From: JANNAT01 sp031422555
GTDB lineage: Bacteria; Pseudomonadota; Alphaproteobacteria; Rhodobacterales; Rhodobacteraceae
Length of the DNA stretch: 41,938 nt
Reading direction: 5' to 3'
NCBI GenBank assembly: GCA_031422555.1
Contig: JANPLZ010000110.1
Coordinates: forward strand, 1-41,938
The notes beneath the pieces were generated by a model. The model did no database searches. It was not told the origin of the DNA and saw only the letters and a program-made list of their open reading frames with translations. Shown here piece after piece: positions 30,368 to 38,387 of this stretch. A program made the translations under genes and the position numbers. Numbering within the stretch: the first letter of the stretch is position 1; each line of letters starts with the position of its first letter.

Positions 30368-31756
30368 TTGCGCCCCGATCATCATTCCACCGCCGCCAAG
30401 CCGACGCGGGCCTATGTGCTGCACGGCGATCTGAAAACCACCAAGGCGCGGCGGCTGGCCGATCTGGCGCTGGCCGAAGCGGTGGCTTTGGCCGCGGCTT
30501 TGCCGGGATTGCAGGTGATCGGGTCCGAAGTAGCCCGATTGGCGCGGCTGCATCCGGGCGTGTTGTTTGGCACCGGCAAGGTGGAGGATCTGGCAGTGCG
30601 GCTGCGCGCGCTGGAGATTGATCTGGTGCTGGTCGATGGGTCGGTCACGCCGGTGCAGCAGCGCAATCTGGAAAAGGCGTGGGGGGTAAAGCTGTTGGAC
30701 CGCACCGGTCTGATTTTGGAAATTTTCGCCGACCGCGCCCGCACCCGCGAAGGCGTGTTGCAGGTGGAACTGGCAGCCCTGTCATATCAGCGCACGCGCC
30801 TTGTGCGGGCCTGGACCCATCTGGAACGGCAGCGCGGCGGCTTTGGCTTTGTCGGCGGCCCCGGTGAGACGCAGATCGAATCCGATCGCCGCGCCATTGA
30901 TGACCAGATCATCCGCCTGAAACGTCAGTTGGACCGGGTCGGCAAAACCCGGGCATTGCACCGCGCCGCACGGCGCAAGGTGCCGTTTCCGCTGATCGCC
31001 CTTGTGGGCTATACCAATGCCGGAAAATCGACCCTGTTCAACGCGCTGACCGGGGCCGAGGTTTTGGCGCAAGACATGCTGTTTGCCACATTGGACCCCA
31101 CCATGCGCGGCGTGACCCTGCCAGATGCCGGCGGTGAGGGCGGGGGCACTGGCGGCGGCAATGGTGACAGCGCTGGTGACGGCAACGGTCACGGCAACGG
31201 TCACTTCGGCGGCGGCGGCGGCGGCGCAGGTCGCAAGGTGATCGTGTCTGACACGGTGGGCTTTATCTCGGATTTGCCGACCCAACTGGTCGCGGCCTTT
31301 CGCGCCACTTTGGAAGAGGTGCTGGGGGCCGATCTGATCTTGCATGTGCGCGATATCAGCCATCCCGAAACCGCCGAACAAGCCGCCGATGTTGCCGATA
31401 TTCTGGCGGCTTTGGGGGTGAGCGCGGATGTGCCGATGATCGAGGTCTGGAACAAACTTGATCTGGTGGCCCCGCAGCAGCTTGACGGCGTGCTGGTGCA
31501 AGCCGCCAACCGCGCCGGGGTGTTTGCGGTCTCGGCGCTGACCGGGGCCGGGATGGCCGATTTGCTGGCGGCGATGGCATTGGCCTTTGACGAGGTGAAA
31601 GTGGTGGCCGATCTGGCCGTCAGCTTTGCCGATGGCCGCCGCTATGCGTGGTTGCACAGCCAATCGGTGGTGCAGTCCGAAGTGATGGGCGATGACGGCT
31701 GGCACATCACCGTGCGCTGGACCCCGCGTCAGGCCGGGCAGTTCGCTGAGTTATAG
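30368..31756 (+). CDS. hflX: Ribosome-associated GTPase HflX with a Gly-rich insert
   Basis: HflX is a GTPase that binds 70S/50S ribosomes and rescues or splits stalled ones. From the TTG at 30368 it has 462 residues: the N-terminal HflX domain (LFGTGKVEDL, GSVTPVQQRNLEKAWGVKLL, RTRLVRAWTHLERQRGGFGF), then the G domain with G1 GYTNAGKS (214-221), G3 DTVGF (295-299) and G4 NKLD. A run of about 35 residues, almost only Gly, Asn, Asp and His (about 254-288), sits between switch I and G3. The same frame is open back to 30296 and encodes a plausible acidic N terminus (PDPDFDDGFAEGEDDLGYL) without ATG, GTG or TTG, so the true start may be a rare ATC at 30302 overlapping the hfq stop. It is the last gene of the cluster. 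Confidence 0.93.
   Translation: MRPDHHSTAAKPTRAYVLHGDLKTTKARRLADLALAEAVALAAALPGLQVIGSEVARLARLHPGVLFGTGKVEDLAVRLRALEIDLVLVDGSVTPVQQRNLEKAWGVKLLDRTGLILEIFADRARTREGVLQVELAALSYQRTRLVRAWTHLERQRGGFGFVGGPGETQIESDRRAIDDQIIRLKRQLDRVGKTRALHRAARRKVPFPLIALVGYTNAGKSTLFNALTGAEVLAQDMLFATLDPTMRGVTLPDAGGEGGGTGGGNGDSAGDGNGHGNGHFGGGGGGAGRKVIVSDTVGFISDLPTQLVAAFRATLEEVLGADLILHVRDISHPETAEQAADVADILAALGVSADVPMIEVWNKLDLVAPQQLDGVLVQAANRAGVFAVSALTGAGMADLLAAMALAFDEVKVVADLAVSFADGRRYAWLHSQSVVQSEVMGDDGWHITVRWTPRQAGQFAEL
31181..31204 (+). repeat. 12-bp tandem duplication inside the hflX Gly-rich insert
   Basis: Two perfect copies of GGCAACGGTCAC lie at 31181-31192 and 31193-31204, encoding GNGH twice. A run of GGC codons follows a single TTC. 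They are part of the larger low-complexity insert at about 31127-31231. Confidence 0.9.
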
Positions 31757-31780
31757 GCGGCGGTTTTGGGGGCAGGTGAA

Positions 31781-31885
31781 GCCGGGGGTTATCCCCTTGC
31801 GTCGCTGATCCTTGCACCAGCAGCCGGGGAGTTTCACACTCCCCGGACCCCTCGTGGGATATTTTTGAACAGATGAAACGCAAAT
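31781..31885. repeat. Composite intergenic hairpin element, copy 2 (also possible hflX terminator)
   Basis: A weak GGGG/CCCC hairpin (31785-31796) and a strong one, CCGGGGAGT (31824-31832) with ACTCCCCGG (31838-31846, loop TTCAC), are followed by the core at 31855-31878 (TGGGATATTTTTGAACAGAT then GAAA). The layout of hairpins followed by GGRRTATTT and ATGAAA matches copy 1 at 7309-7396 and the arms of the inverted repeat at 37604-37690. It lies between convergent hflX and the CoA-transferase gene and may terminate hflX. Confidence 0.65.
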
Positions 31886-31905
31886 TTTAGATAAAGTTTA
31901 GCGGC

Positions 31906-33120
31906 TTACCGACCCGCGACGATGCCCTTGTCCATCAGCGCGGCGATCTGGCCTGATCCCAGTCCCAGCACATCGGCCAACACTTCTTCGCTGTGTTGGC
32001 CCAGTTGGGGGGCGGGCGCGGGCGGGCGGCAGGTATGCGCCGTGGATGTCACCGGGCTGGCGGGCACAAGGTAGGGGCCGATACCGGGCTGATCCACCAA
32101 GTGCAGCATCGGGTTGTCCGCCGACAGGTCTGGATCATCGGCCACAGCGCCTGCAAAGCTGCGAAACGGTGCCCATGTCAGGCCCGCCGCATCAAACAGG
32201 GCGGCGATTTGGGGCAACGGGCGGGCGGCAAACCACGGCGCAAACAGCGCGGTGATCTGCGCGCGCGCCGCCCAGCGGTGGCCTTCAAGGCCAAGATCCA
32301 GCCCGCTGGCGGCGGCAAGCACGTCGATCGCGGGCCCCATCTGCAACACTTTGACCAAGCCGCGCCATTGGCGGTCGGTCAGCCCGATCACCATCACCCG
32401 CGCGCCATCGCCGCAGACGAAATCCTGCCCATAAGCGCCATAAAGCGCGTTGCCGCTGCGGGGGCGGTCAACGCCGTTGACGCTGACTTCGGCCAGAATG
32501 CCCAGATGCCCCATCATTGCGGCCGCCACATCTTTCAGCGCCAGTTCGGCCAACTGGCCCGCACCGCTGCGCAAGCGGTGGCGTTCGGCGGCCAGCACAG
32601 TGTTGACCACGACCTGCCCGGAAATCAAATCCCACGCCGGCAGCACATGCGCCACCGGAACCGTGGCATCGACCGCCCCCGTGGCCATCGGAAAGCCCAA
32701 GGCCGGGTTGACGGTGTAATCCACCGCCGGTTCCCCCCGTCTTGTGCCGATCAGCGACACCATGATCAGATCGGCGCGTGCTGCCCTGAGGGCCGGATAA
32801 TCCAGCGGCCCGCGCCCGCGCAGATTGGTCAAAAACATCCCCGCATCCGGGCCGGGGGCGGTGATCAGGGCGGCGATCAGTTCCATCCCTTCGGGGCGCG
32901 CCATATCGATGGCCACCGATCGTTTGCCCTTGTTCATCCCGGCCCAGAACAGGCTGGCCCCGGTCTGTGTCACCGGCCAGCGCGCCGCATCAAGCCCGCC
33001 CTGGATGCGGTCAACGCGGATCACATCGGCCCCCATTTGCGCCAGTGTCATCCCCGCCAAAGGCACGGCGACAAAGGCCGCAGATTCCACCACCCGCATG
33101 CCGGTCAAAGGGGCTGTCAT
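31906..33120 (-). CDS. Class III (CaiB/BaiF) CoA-transferase, mesaconyl-CoA transferase-like
   Basis: This is a class III CoA-transferase of about 404 residues that moves CoA between carboxylic acids. The catalytic Asp is in HVLPAWDLISG (about residue 164 from this start), where these enzymes form an aspartyl-CoA thioester; the N-terminal GMRVVESAAFVAVPLAGMTL and NKGKRSVAIDM motifs are standard. Its partner at 33956-33117 resembles mesaconyl-C4-CoA hydratase, so the pair may move CoA between the C1 and C4 carboxyls of mesaconate or act on a related C5/C4 acid. An ATG at 33129 is in frame, but the ATG at 33120 gives the ATGA overlap with the upstream stop, so I use it. Substrate assignment is an inference. 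Confidence 0.88.
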   Translation of the reverse strand: MTAPLTGMRVVESAAFVAVPLAGMTLAQMGADVIRVDRIQGGLDAARWPVTQTGASLFWAGMNKGKRSVAIDMARPEGMELIAALITAPGPDAGMFLTNLRGRGPLDYPALRAARADLIMVSLIGTRRGEPAVDYTVNPALGFPMATGAVDATVPVAHVLPAWDLISGQVVVNTVLAAERHRLRSGAGQLAELALKDVAAAMMGHLGILAEVSVNGVDRPRSGNALYGAYGQDFVCGDGARVMVIGLTDRQWRGLVKVLQMGPAIDVLAAASGLDLGLEGHRWAARAQITALFAPWFAARPLPQIAALFDAAGLTWAPFRSFAGAVADDPDLSADNPMLHLVDQPGIGPYLVPASPVTSTAHTCRPPAPAPQLGQHSEEVLADVLGLGSGQIAALMDKGIVAGR

Positions 33121-33956
33121 GGCGTCCATCCGATCTGGGCTTGCATGCAGGTTATGTCCTGGCCGATCACGGTGGCAAGGCTTTGATTGCCGCCAACGTC
33201 GGGCCAGCCCAGCAGGCGCAGCGGGTCAAAATCAAACAACGGGCGAATGCCGCGAAAGCGGAACGTTGCAGGCGTGGCACCGCCGTGGTGATCGCGCGCC
33301 GCCTGCATCAACAGCATTGCCTGCATTGGCCCATGCACCACAAGTCCGGGATATTTCTCAACCTCGGTGGCGTAAGGCAGATCGAAATGGATGCGGTGCG
33401 CGTTGAAGGTCAACGCCGAAAAGCGAAACAGCCGCACGGTGTCTATGGCCACGCTTTGTGCCCAAGCCGGGCCCCCTTCGGCAATCACCGGGGCGGGCGG
33501 GGTGAACCGTGTTGGCATCGCCATATAGACGATGTCTTGTTCTTCGGTCACCGCCAGCCCCTTTGGGCCGCTGATACGGTGGCCCACGGTGACAAACACC
33601 ATATCGCCGGTGGCGCCGGTTTTCTGGCTGATTTTCAAGATCTCGGAGCGCCGCTGCATCGGCTGGCCAATCGGCAGGGGCGCATGGAATGTCAGCCGCC
33701 CGCCCGCCCACATCCGCCGCGCCAAAGGCACCGGTGGCAAAAAGCCACCGCGCGCCGGATGGCCGTCAGGGCCAAGCCCCGCCATGGCTGTCTCGTTCTG
33801 CCAGCCTATCCAATGCCACAAGGGCGGCAGCGCGTCGCCCGCTTGCAGGCCCGCATCGCTGCCCAATGTTGCCGCCATCTGACGCGCCTGGCGCCAAGGG
33901 ATCAAATCCTCGGCGGTCTCATGGCGTCCGACCCAAGCATCAAAATCGGTGGACAT
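33117..33956 (-). CDS. MaoC/HTD2-type hydratase, mesaconyl-C4-CoA hydratase-like
   Basis: This is a 279-residue double-hotdog protein of the FAS1-dehydratase/HTD2 type. The second hotdog has the hydratase signature FSALTFNAHRIHFDLPYATE followed by GLVVHGPMQAMLLM, with the catalytic Asn/His region intact. Similar proteins are annotated as mesaconyl-C4-CoA hydratase (as in the 3-hydroxypropionate cycle) or itaconyl-CoA hydratase. AAGGAAA lies six bases before the ATG at 33956. The stop overlaps the CoA-transferase ATG by ATGA (33117-33120). No citryl/citramalyl-CoA lyase gene is in the window, so the full pathway cannot be read here. Confidence 0.85.
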   Translation of the reverse strand: MSTDFDAWVGRHETAEDLIPWRQARQMAATLGSDAGLQAGDALPPLWHWIGWQNETAMAGLGPDGHPARGGFLPPVPLARRMWAGGRLTFHAPLPIGQPMQRRSEILKISQKTGATGDMVFVTVGHRISGPKGLAVTEEQDIVYMAMPTRFTPPAPVIAEGGPAWAQSVAIDTVRLFRFSALTFNAHRIHFDLPYATEVEKYPGLVVHGPMQAMLLMQAARDHHGGATPATFRFRGIRPLFDFDPLRLLGWPDVGGNQSLATVIGQDITCMQAQIGWTP

Positions 33957-34169
33957 GATATTTCCTTATTGGCTGCCTGCGGGCAATAAAGTTGCGCGCG
34001 GAGCAAAGGTCAAGCCGAAATGCTGCGCTGCAGCCAAACATCTTTGCTCAGCGTCAGATCGTCCGGCGGGCAGCACTGATCGTCCAGCCAGAACGTGGCG
34101 GTCGCCCTTGCCGCTTTGCCCAAAGGCCGGGCGCGTCAGCACCGCCCTGTGCTGCGGCTGTTTGCAGCC

Positions 34170-36641
34170 TCAGGGCGCTGCGGGCGTCAGGGTGGTGATG
34201 CCAACGGCTGCGGCGCGCGCAAGGTCAAGGTCCAGCGACATCGGGATGTATTCGCCGCGCCGCCATAGTTCGGCCAGATCGTCATAATACCGCGACAACG
34301 GATGCCCCGATTGCCCGGTGGCGGTGATAAACACCGAACTGTCGGGATCGGCGAAATCATAGACGCCGCGATAGCCGCCGCCATGCACGTTTTGGTAGGG
34401 GCTATCGCCGCTGCCTTTGGTGCGGCCGCGCAGCAAGGTGGTGTCGCCGCCGCTGGTCGATTGGCGGATATTAACGAAATAACGCAGCAGCGGCACCTCA
34501 CCCAATACCGGATGGTCATGGGTGGCCTCATGCGCATCGCCCCAGCGCCAGCTTTCCAGATTGGGCCCGTAAGTTTCGGCCAAGTCCAGCAAGGCCTGAT
34601 CCAGTGCTTGGCGTGACACATCGGTGCAGGTTTCCACCGCCGCCGACTGGATCACATCGCACCACACCGAAGCCCCCGCGACATTGCGGTAGACCCGGTC
34701 GATGAACACCGGTTCAGGATGGGTGAACCGATCGGCCAGCGGGCCGATCTCGTCGCGCGCCAGCCGGTCTTGCAGGCTGCGCAGCCAGGCTTCGGCAATC
34801 AGCGGTTCGGGCAGATGTTCGTTCATCTCGCCGTTCCAGTTGGCCAACAGCGCCAACGCCTTTTGGCGCATGCGTTCGGGCGTGCCTTCGGGGGCGGCGT
34901 CGCCGGTGAACCACAGATCGGCCCCGATCAACGGCAAAAGGCTGCGCGCGGTGGGCGAGACAGTATCCAATTGCGCCTCGATAAAGCTGTCACGGGTATG
35001 CACGGCGCGGGTTTTCATCAACGCCAGCCAACGTTGAATGCGCTGGGTATCGCCCCAGTAAAAGCTGATATGCTGCGGAAAGGCGCGGCTGATGGTCTTG
35101 TTGTTGGTATTGCCCAACAGTCCCGAAGCCGGGTTCACAAAGCGCGGGTTGCCTTCGTAGGGCAGGGTGCCGGTCCAGCGGTTTGCCCCTTCCCATCCCG
35201 GGGCGGGCATCCGGCCCTGACTGCGGTGGCTGGCACCGCGCGCAGGGATCGCCCCGATCAGTTGCATCGCAATGCCGTTCGCATCGGCCAGCATCAGGTT
35301 TTGCGACGGTGCCACAAAGCCCGCACTGACTTCGATCGCCTCGGCGACCGAGCCTGCCATCATCAACTGCATCGCCGCGGTCATTGACGTATCCGCCCCC
35401 GACAGCGCCGTCCATTGCAGCGCCGCCACATCGCCCGCAGGCGTCACCGAGGCCAGATCGTAATGCGATCCGGGCAGGATCGGTCCCGACCCAGACCAGC
35501 GCAGGGTGATCGTGACCGGATCGGCGTCTTTGATGGCGATGATGGTCTTGCGGGTGAGGAACGGCTTTGGGCCGTCCGGCGTCAGATATTCCTCGGGGTT
35601 GGCCGGATTTACCCGTTCAATCACCACATCCTGATCATCAAGATACGACGAGGTGATGCCCCAGCCCAGTTTCTCCGACCGCCCGAGCAGCACCACCGGC
35701 ATGCCCGGAATGGTGGCCCCGATCACCGACCCGGTGGGCAAATCCAGCCGCGCCAGATACCAGATGGTTGGCGCGGTAAAGCCCAGATGCGGATCATTGG
35801 CCAACAGACTGCCCCCCGCTGCCGACCGGTTCGGCATCGCGGCCCACGCGTTTGATGCGCCGGCAAATGCGCCCGACCGGAACGGCGACAGGGGCGCGTC
35901 GATATAGGCCATCTTTGCGGTGGCAGGCGCAGGCATCTGGCCGGGCATCAGGCTGGCATAATCGGGCAGGGCTGCGATACCGCCGGTCGGATCGTCTGGC
36001 AAAATATCGGCCAGCCGGTCCGGCGACAGCAGCATCGACATCTGCGCGCGTTGCACTTCGGCCTCCAGATGGGCCGACAGTTGCAACGCCATCAGCTTGA
36101 TGATGGCAATCGAATCGGCGGGCGACCAGGCGGCGATTTCGTTGGAGAAAAAGAAAAACTCGGGCGCGCCGCGGCCCCGTGCCCCGGTGTTGACTTCGGT
36201 GATCCACGCGTTGACGCCTGCCGCATAGGCCTCGAGCGCCAGCCGCGTGCGGGCGTCCTGGGCGCTGACCGATTGCTGCGACAGGGTATACAGGTCCAGC
36301 CGGCGGATCAGCTCATCTATCTTCAGGGTGCGGGTGCCGAAAATTTCCGACAGCCGCCCTTGGGCGGTGCGCCGCAACATGGTCATCTGCCACAGCCGGT
36401 CTTGGGCATGGGCAAAGCCCAAGGCGAAATAGACGTCGGTTTCGGTCTTGCCCGAAATATGCGGCACGTTGTTGTTGTTGCGCACAATCTCGACCGGGGC
36501 GGACAAGCCCGGCACGGTGAAATCGGCATTATAGTCAGGCAAAGACCGGCTTAAGATATAATAGGCCAGAAATCCCGCGCACAGGCCCAGCACGATCAGG
36601 GCGGTCACACCGCGCAACAGCCAGCGAAACAAGGTCAGCAT
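34170..36641 (-). CDS. Penicillin acylase-family Ntn hydrolase (possible AHL acylase)
   Basis: This is an 823-residue precursor of the penicillin-amidase/acyl-homoserine-lactone acylase family, exported and self-cleaved into alpha and beta chains. One hydrophobic segment (residues 7-30) serves as signal or anchor. The alpha chain has VEIVRNNNNVPHISGKTETD and FALGFAHAQDRLWQM. The self-processing point and catalytic nucleophile is Ser263 in AGASNAWAAMP, followed by the family motif LLANDPHLGF; the beta-chain segment SGLLGNTNNKT holds the expected Asn residues. Substrates in this family range from beta-lactams to N-acyl homoserine lactones and cannot be fixed from sequence alone. It is not obviously in an operon; its 3' end is 213 bases before the hydratase start. 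Confidence 0.9.
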   Translation of the reverse strand: MLTLFRWLLRGVTALIVLGLCAGFLAYYILSRSLPDYNADFTVPGLSAPVEIVRNNNNVPHISGKTETDVYFALGFAHAQDRLWQMTMLRRTAQGRLSEIFGTRTLKIDELIRRLDLYTLSQQSVSAQDARTRLALEAYAAGVNAWITEVNTGARGRGAPEFFFFSNEIAAWSPADSIAIIKLMALQLSAHLEAEVQRAQMSMLLSPDRLADILPDDPTGGIAALPDYASLMPGQMPAPATAKMAYIDAPLSPFRSGAFAGASNAWAAMPNRSAAGGSLLANDPHLGFTAPTIWYLARLDLPTGSVIGATIPGMPVVLLGRSEKLGWGITSSYLDDQDVVIERVNPANPEEYLTPDGPKPFLTRKTIIAIKDADPVTITLRWSGSGPILPGSHYDLASVTPAGDVAALQWTALSGADTSMTAAMQLMMAGSVAEAIEVSAGFVAPSQNLMLADANGIAMQLIGAIPARGASHRSQGRMPAPGWEGANRWTGTLPYEGNPRFVNPASGLLGNTNNKTISRAFPQHISFYWGDTQRIQRWLALMKTRAVHTRDSFIEAQLDTVSPTARSLLPLIGADLWFTGDAAPEGTPERMRQKALALLANWNGEMNEHLPEPLIAEAWLRSLQDRLARDEIGPLADRFTHPEPVFIDRVYRNVAGASVWCDVIQSAAVETCTDVSRQALDQALLDLAETYGPNLESWRWGDAHEATHDHPVLGEVPLLRYFVNIRQSTSGGDTTLLRGRTKGSGDSPYQNVHGGGYRGVYDFADPDSSVFITATGQSGHPLSRYYDDLAELWRRGEYIPMSLDLDLARAAAVGITTLTPAAP

Positions 36642-36734
36642 GGAATGGGCCGCATGGGGGGTTGTCCTTGACGCTGGAGGCTGGATACCTTCCTAGTCCA
36701 AAGCCTGTTTCGGGGCAATGCAAGGAGAGTGGTC

Positions 36735-37598
36735 ATGGCAAATCTGGCGTTTCTGGGCCTTGGGGTGATGGGTTCTCCGATGGCGGGTCATCTGGTGGCC
36801 GCGGGGCATCAGGTAACGGTCTACAACCGCTCGAACGCCCGGATGCAGGACTGGGCGGCGCTGCACGCAGGGCAGACGGCGCCCACCCCGGCGCAAGCCG
36901 CGCAGGGGGCTGAATTCGTGATGGCCTGCGTTGGCAATGACGACGATCTGCGCTCGGTCTGTCTGGGCGATACGGGGGCGTTTGCGGGCATGGCGGCGGG
37001 GGCGGTGTTTGTCGATCACACCACGGTGTCGGCGCAGGTGACGCGCGAATTGGCGGCGGTCGCGGCGGATTTGGGGATCGGCTATATCGATGCGCCGGTG
37101 TCGGGCGGTCAGGCGGGGGCGGTGGGCGGGCAATTGTCGATCATGTGCGGCGGGGATCCCTTGGTCTTTGCGCGCGCCGCGCCGGTGATGGCGGGCTACG
37201 CGCGGATTTGCCGCCGCATTGGCGATACCGGGGCCGGACAACTGGCCAAGATGATGAACCAGATCTGCATCGCGGGATTGATGCAAGGCCTGTCTGAGGC
37301 ACTGGCCTTTGGCGAAAAAGCCGGGCTGGACGGGGCGGCGGTGGTCGAGGTGATTTCCCAAGGGGCAGCAGGATCGTGGCAAATGGCCAACCGGCACAAA
37401 ACCATGCTGGCCGATACGTTCGATTTCGGCTTTGCGGTGGACTGGATGCGCAAAGACCTTGGCATCTGCCTTGAAACCGCCGATCAGATCGGCGCGCGCC
37501 TGCCTGTGACCGCATTGGTCGATCAGTTCTATAAAGACGTGCAACTGATGGGCGGCGGACGCAATGACACCTCAAGCCTGATCCGGCGCTTGCGTTGA
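36735..37598 (+). CDS. NAD(P)-dependent beta-hydroxyacid dehydrogenase (3-hydroxyisobutyrate dehydrogenase family)
   Basis: This is a 287-residue oxidoreductase of the 3-hydroxyisobutyrate/tartronate-semialdehyde/glyoxylate reductase family. The Rossmann domain opens with FLGLGVMGSPMAGHL, the substrate-binding signature is YIDAPVSGGQAGAVGGQLSI, and the catalytic Lys lies in GAGQLAKMMNQ (about residue 170). The substrate is not certain; members reduce semialdehydes or glyoxylate, or oxidise 3-hydroxyisobutyrate from valine. A GTG at 36729 is in frame, but the ATG at 36735 has AGGAG seven bases before it. The gene is divergent from the acylase and ends in a very long inverted-repeat terminator. 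Confidence 0.92.
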   Translation: MANLAFLGLGVMGSPMAGHLVAAGHQVTVYNRSNARMQDWAALHAGQTAPTPAQAAQGAEFVMACVGNDDDLRSVCLGDTGAFAGMAAGAVFVDHTTVSAQVTRELAAVAADLGIGYIDAPVSGGQAGAVGGQLSIMCGGDPLVFARAAPVMAGYARICRRIGDTGAGQLAKMMNQICIAGLMQGLSEALAFGEKAGLDGAAVVEVISQGAAGSWQMANRHKTMLADTFDFGFAVDWMRKDLGICLETADQIGARLPVTALVDQFYKDVQLMGGGRNDTSSLIRRLR

Positions 37599-37603
37599 GC
37601 GAT

Positions 37604-37690
37604 GCCTCCGGCGGGAGTATTTTTACCAAAATGAACGGCCGGGCGCGCGATTTACGATTTCATTTTGGCTAAAATACTCCCGCCGGAGGC
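37604..37690. terminator. Long inverted repeat (32-bp arms), bidirectional terminator built from two copies of the intergenic core
   Basis: Arms 37604-37635 and 37659-37690 are complementary at 30 of 32 positions, with a 23-base loop. Each arm is GCCTCCGGCGGGAGTATTTT, then four variable bases, then AAAATGAA. It begins 5 bases past the dehydrogenase stop and ends 25 bases before the lipoprotein stop on the other strand. The T-runs inside the arms act as termination tracts in both directions. The core matches the elements at 7374 and 31855. Confidence 0.88.
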
Positions 37691-37715
37691 ACGCTTGATG
37701 CGCGCACCGACAGGG

Positions 37716-38285
37716 TTAAGGAATGATCCGGCTGTATTTCAGCCCGGCCAAGGTTGCTCCGGCGATCAGGCCTTGCTGGCCAAAGATCAACCCGATCACC
37801 GGGTCCAGTTCGGTGGTTTCCTTACCAATGGTCTTACCCTGATCGGGGGTGGCATAGCGGATATCGGCGCTGCCGGCCCAGCCGTTTGACCGCCGGAACC
37901 CCGACAGCGCGCCATCGGTCATAAAGAAAAGCGCATGGGCGTATTGCTGCGCGCCGATCTGAAAGCCGATGGTGGCACGGGTGGCCGAATAATAATCCAC
38001 CGTGGCACCGTTGATGCGCAGCGCGCCGCGGCCAAATCCGCCGCCAATGCCAAAGCCTGCTTCGGTGACCAGCGGCATGAACAACACGCCATAGGCCCGC
38101 GACGCAAGGTCACGGGTGCCGGGATAGGTTTGAAACAAGTAATCGCGCGTTGCATCCACGCGCGCATCAATCTGCGCCGCCCCGCGTGAGCCGATGCCAT
38201 TGCCCGTGACATTGGTATCGCAGCCCGCCAGCAGCGCCGCCGCCGCACCCGATGCCATAAAGCCGCGTCTGGAAATCTGTGTCAT
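37716..38285 (-). CDS. YSC84/SYLF-domain lipoprotein with a Tat-type signal
   Basis: This is a 189-residue exported lipoprotein. The signal begins MTQISRRGFMASGAAAALLA: twin arginines in SRRGFM suggest Tat export, and the lipobox LLAGC places the lipidated Cys at 22, followed by Asp. The mature part has the SYLF/YSC84 domain (DATRDYLFQTYPGTRDLASR, GVLFMPLVTEAGFGIGGGFG, then a region with AQQYAHALFFMTDGALSGFR), a fold that binds phosphoinositides in eukaryotes and has no settled bacterial role. The frame is open upstream, but the ATG at 38285 gives the signal peptide and has AGAGGG ten bases before it. It follows hemB on the same strand. Confidence 0.88.
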   Translation of the reverse strand: MTQISRRGFMASGAAAALLAGCDTNVTGNGIGSRGAAQIDARVDATRDYLFQTYPGTRDLASRAYGVLFMPLVTEAGFGIGGGFGRGALRINGATVDYYSATRATIGFQIGAQQYAHALFFMTDGALSGFRRSNGWAGSADIRYATPDQGKTIGKETTELDPVIGLIFGQQGLIAGATLAGLKYSRIIP

Positions 38286-38387
38286 GCTGATCTGCCCTCT
38301 ATGCCTTGGTGCCGGGGTTCTGATCGACCCCGCTTGGCACCAGACATAGCGGGTTTTGCAAGCCCTGTCATGCCCTTGTCGCGCCGG

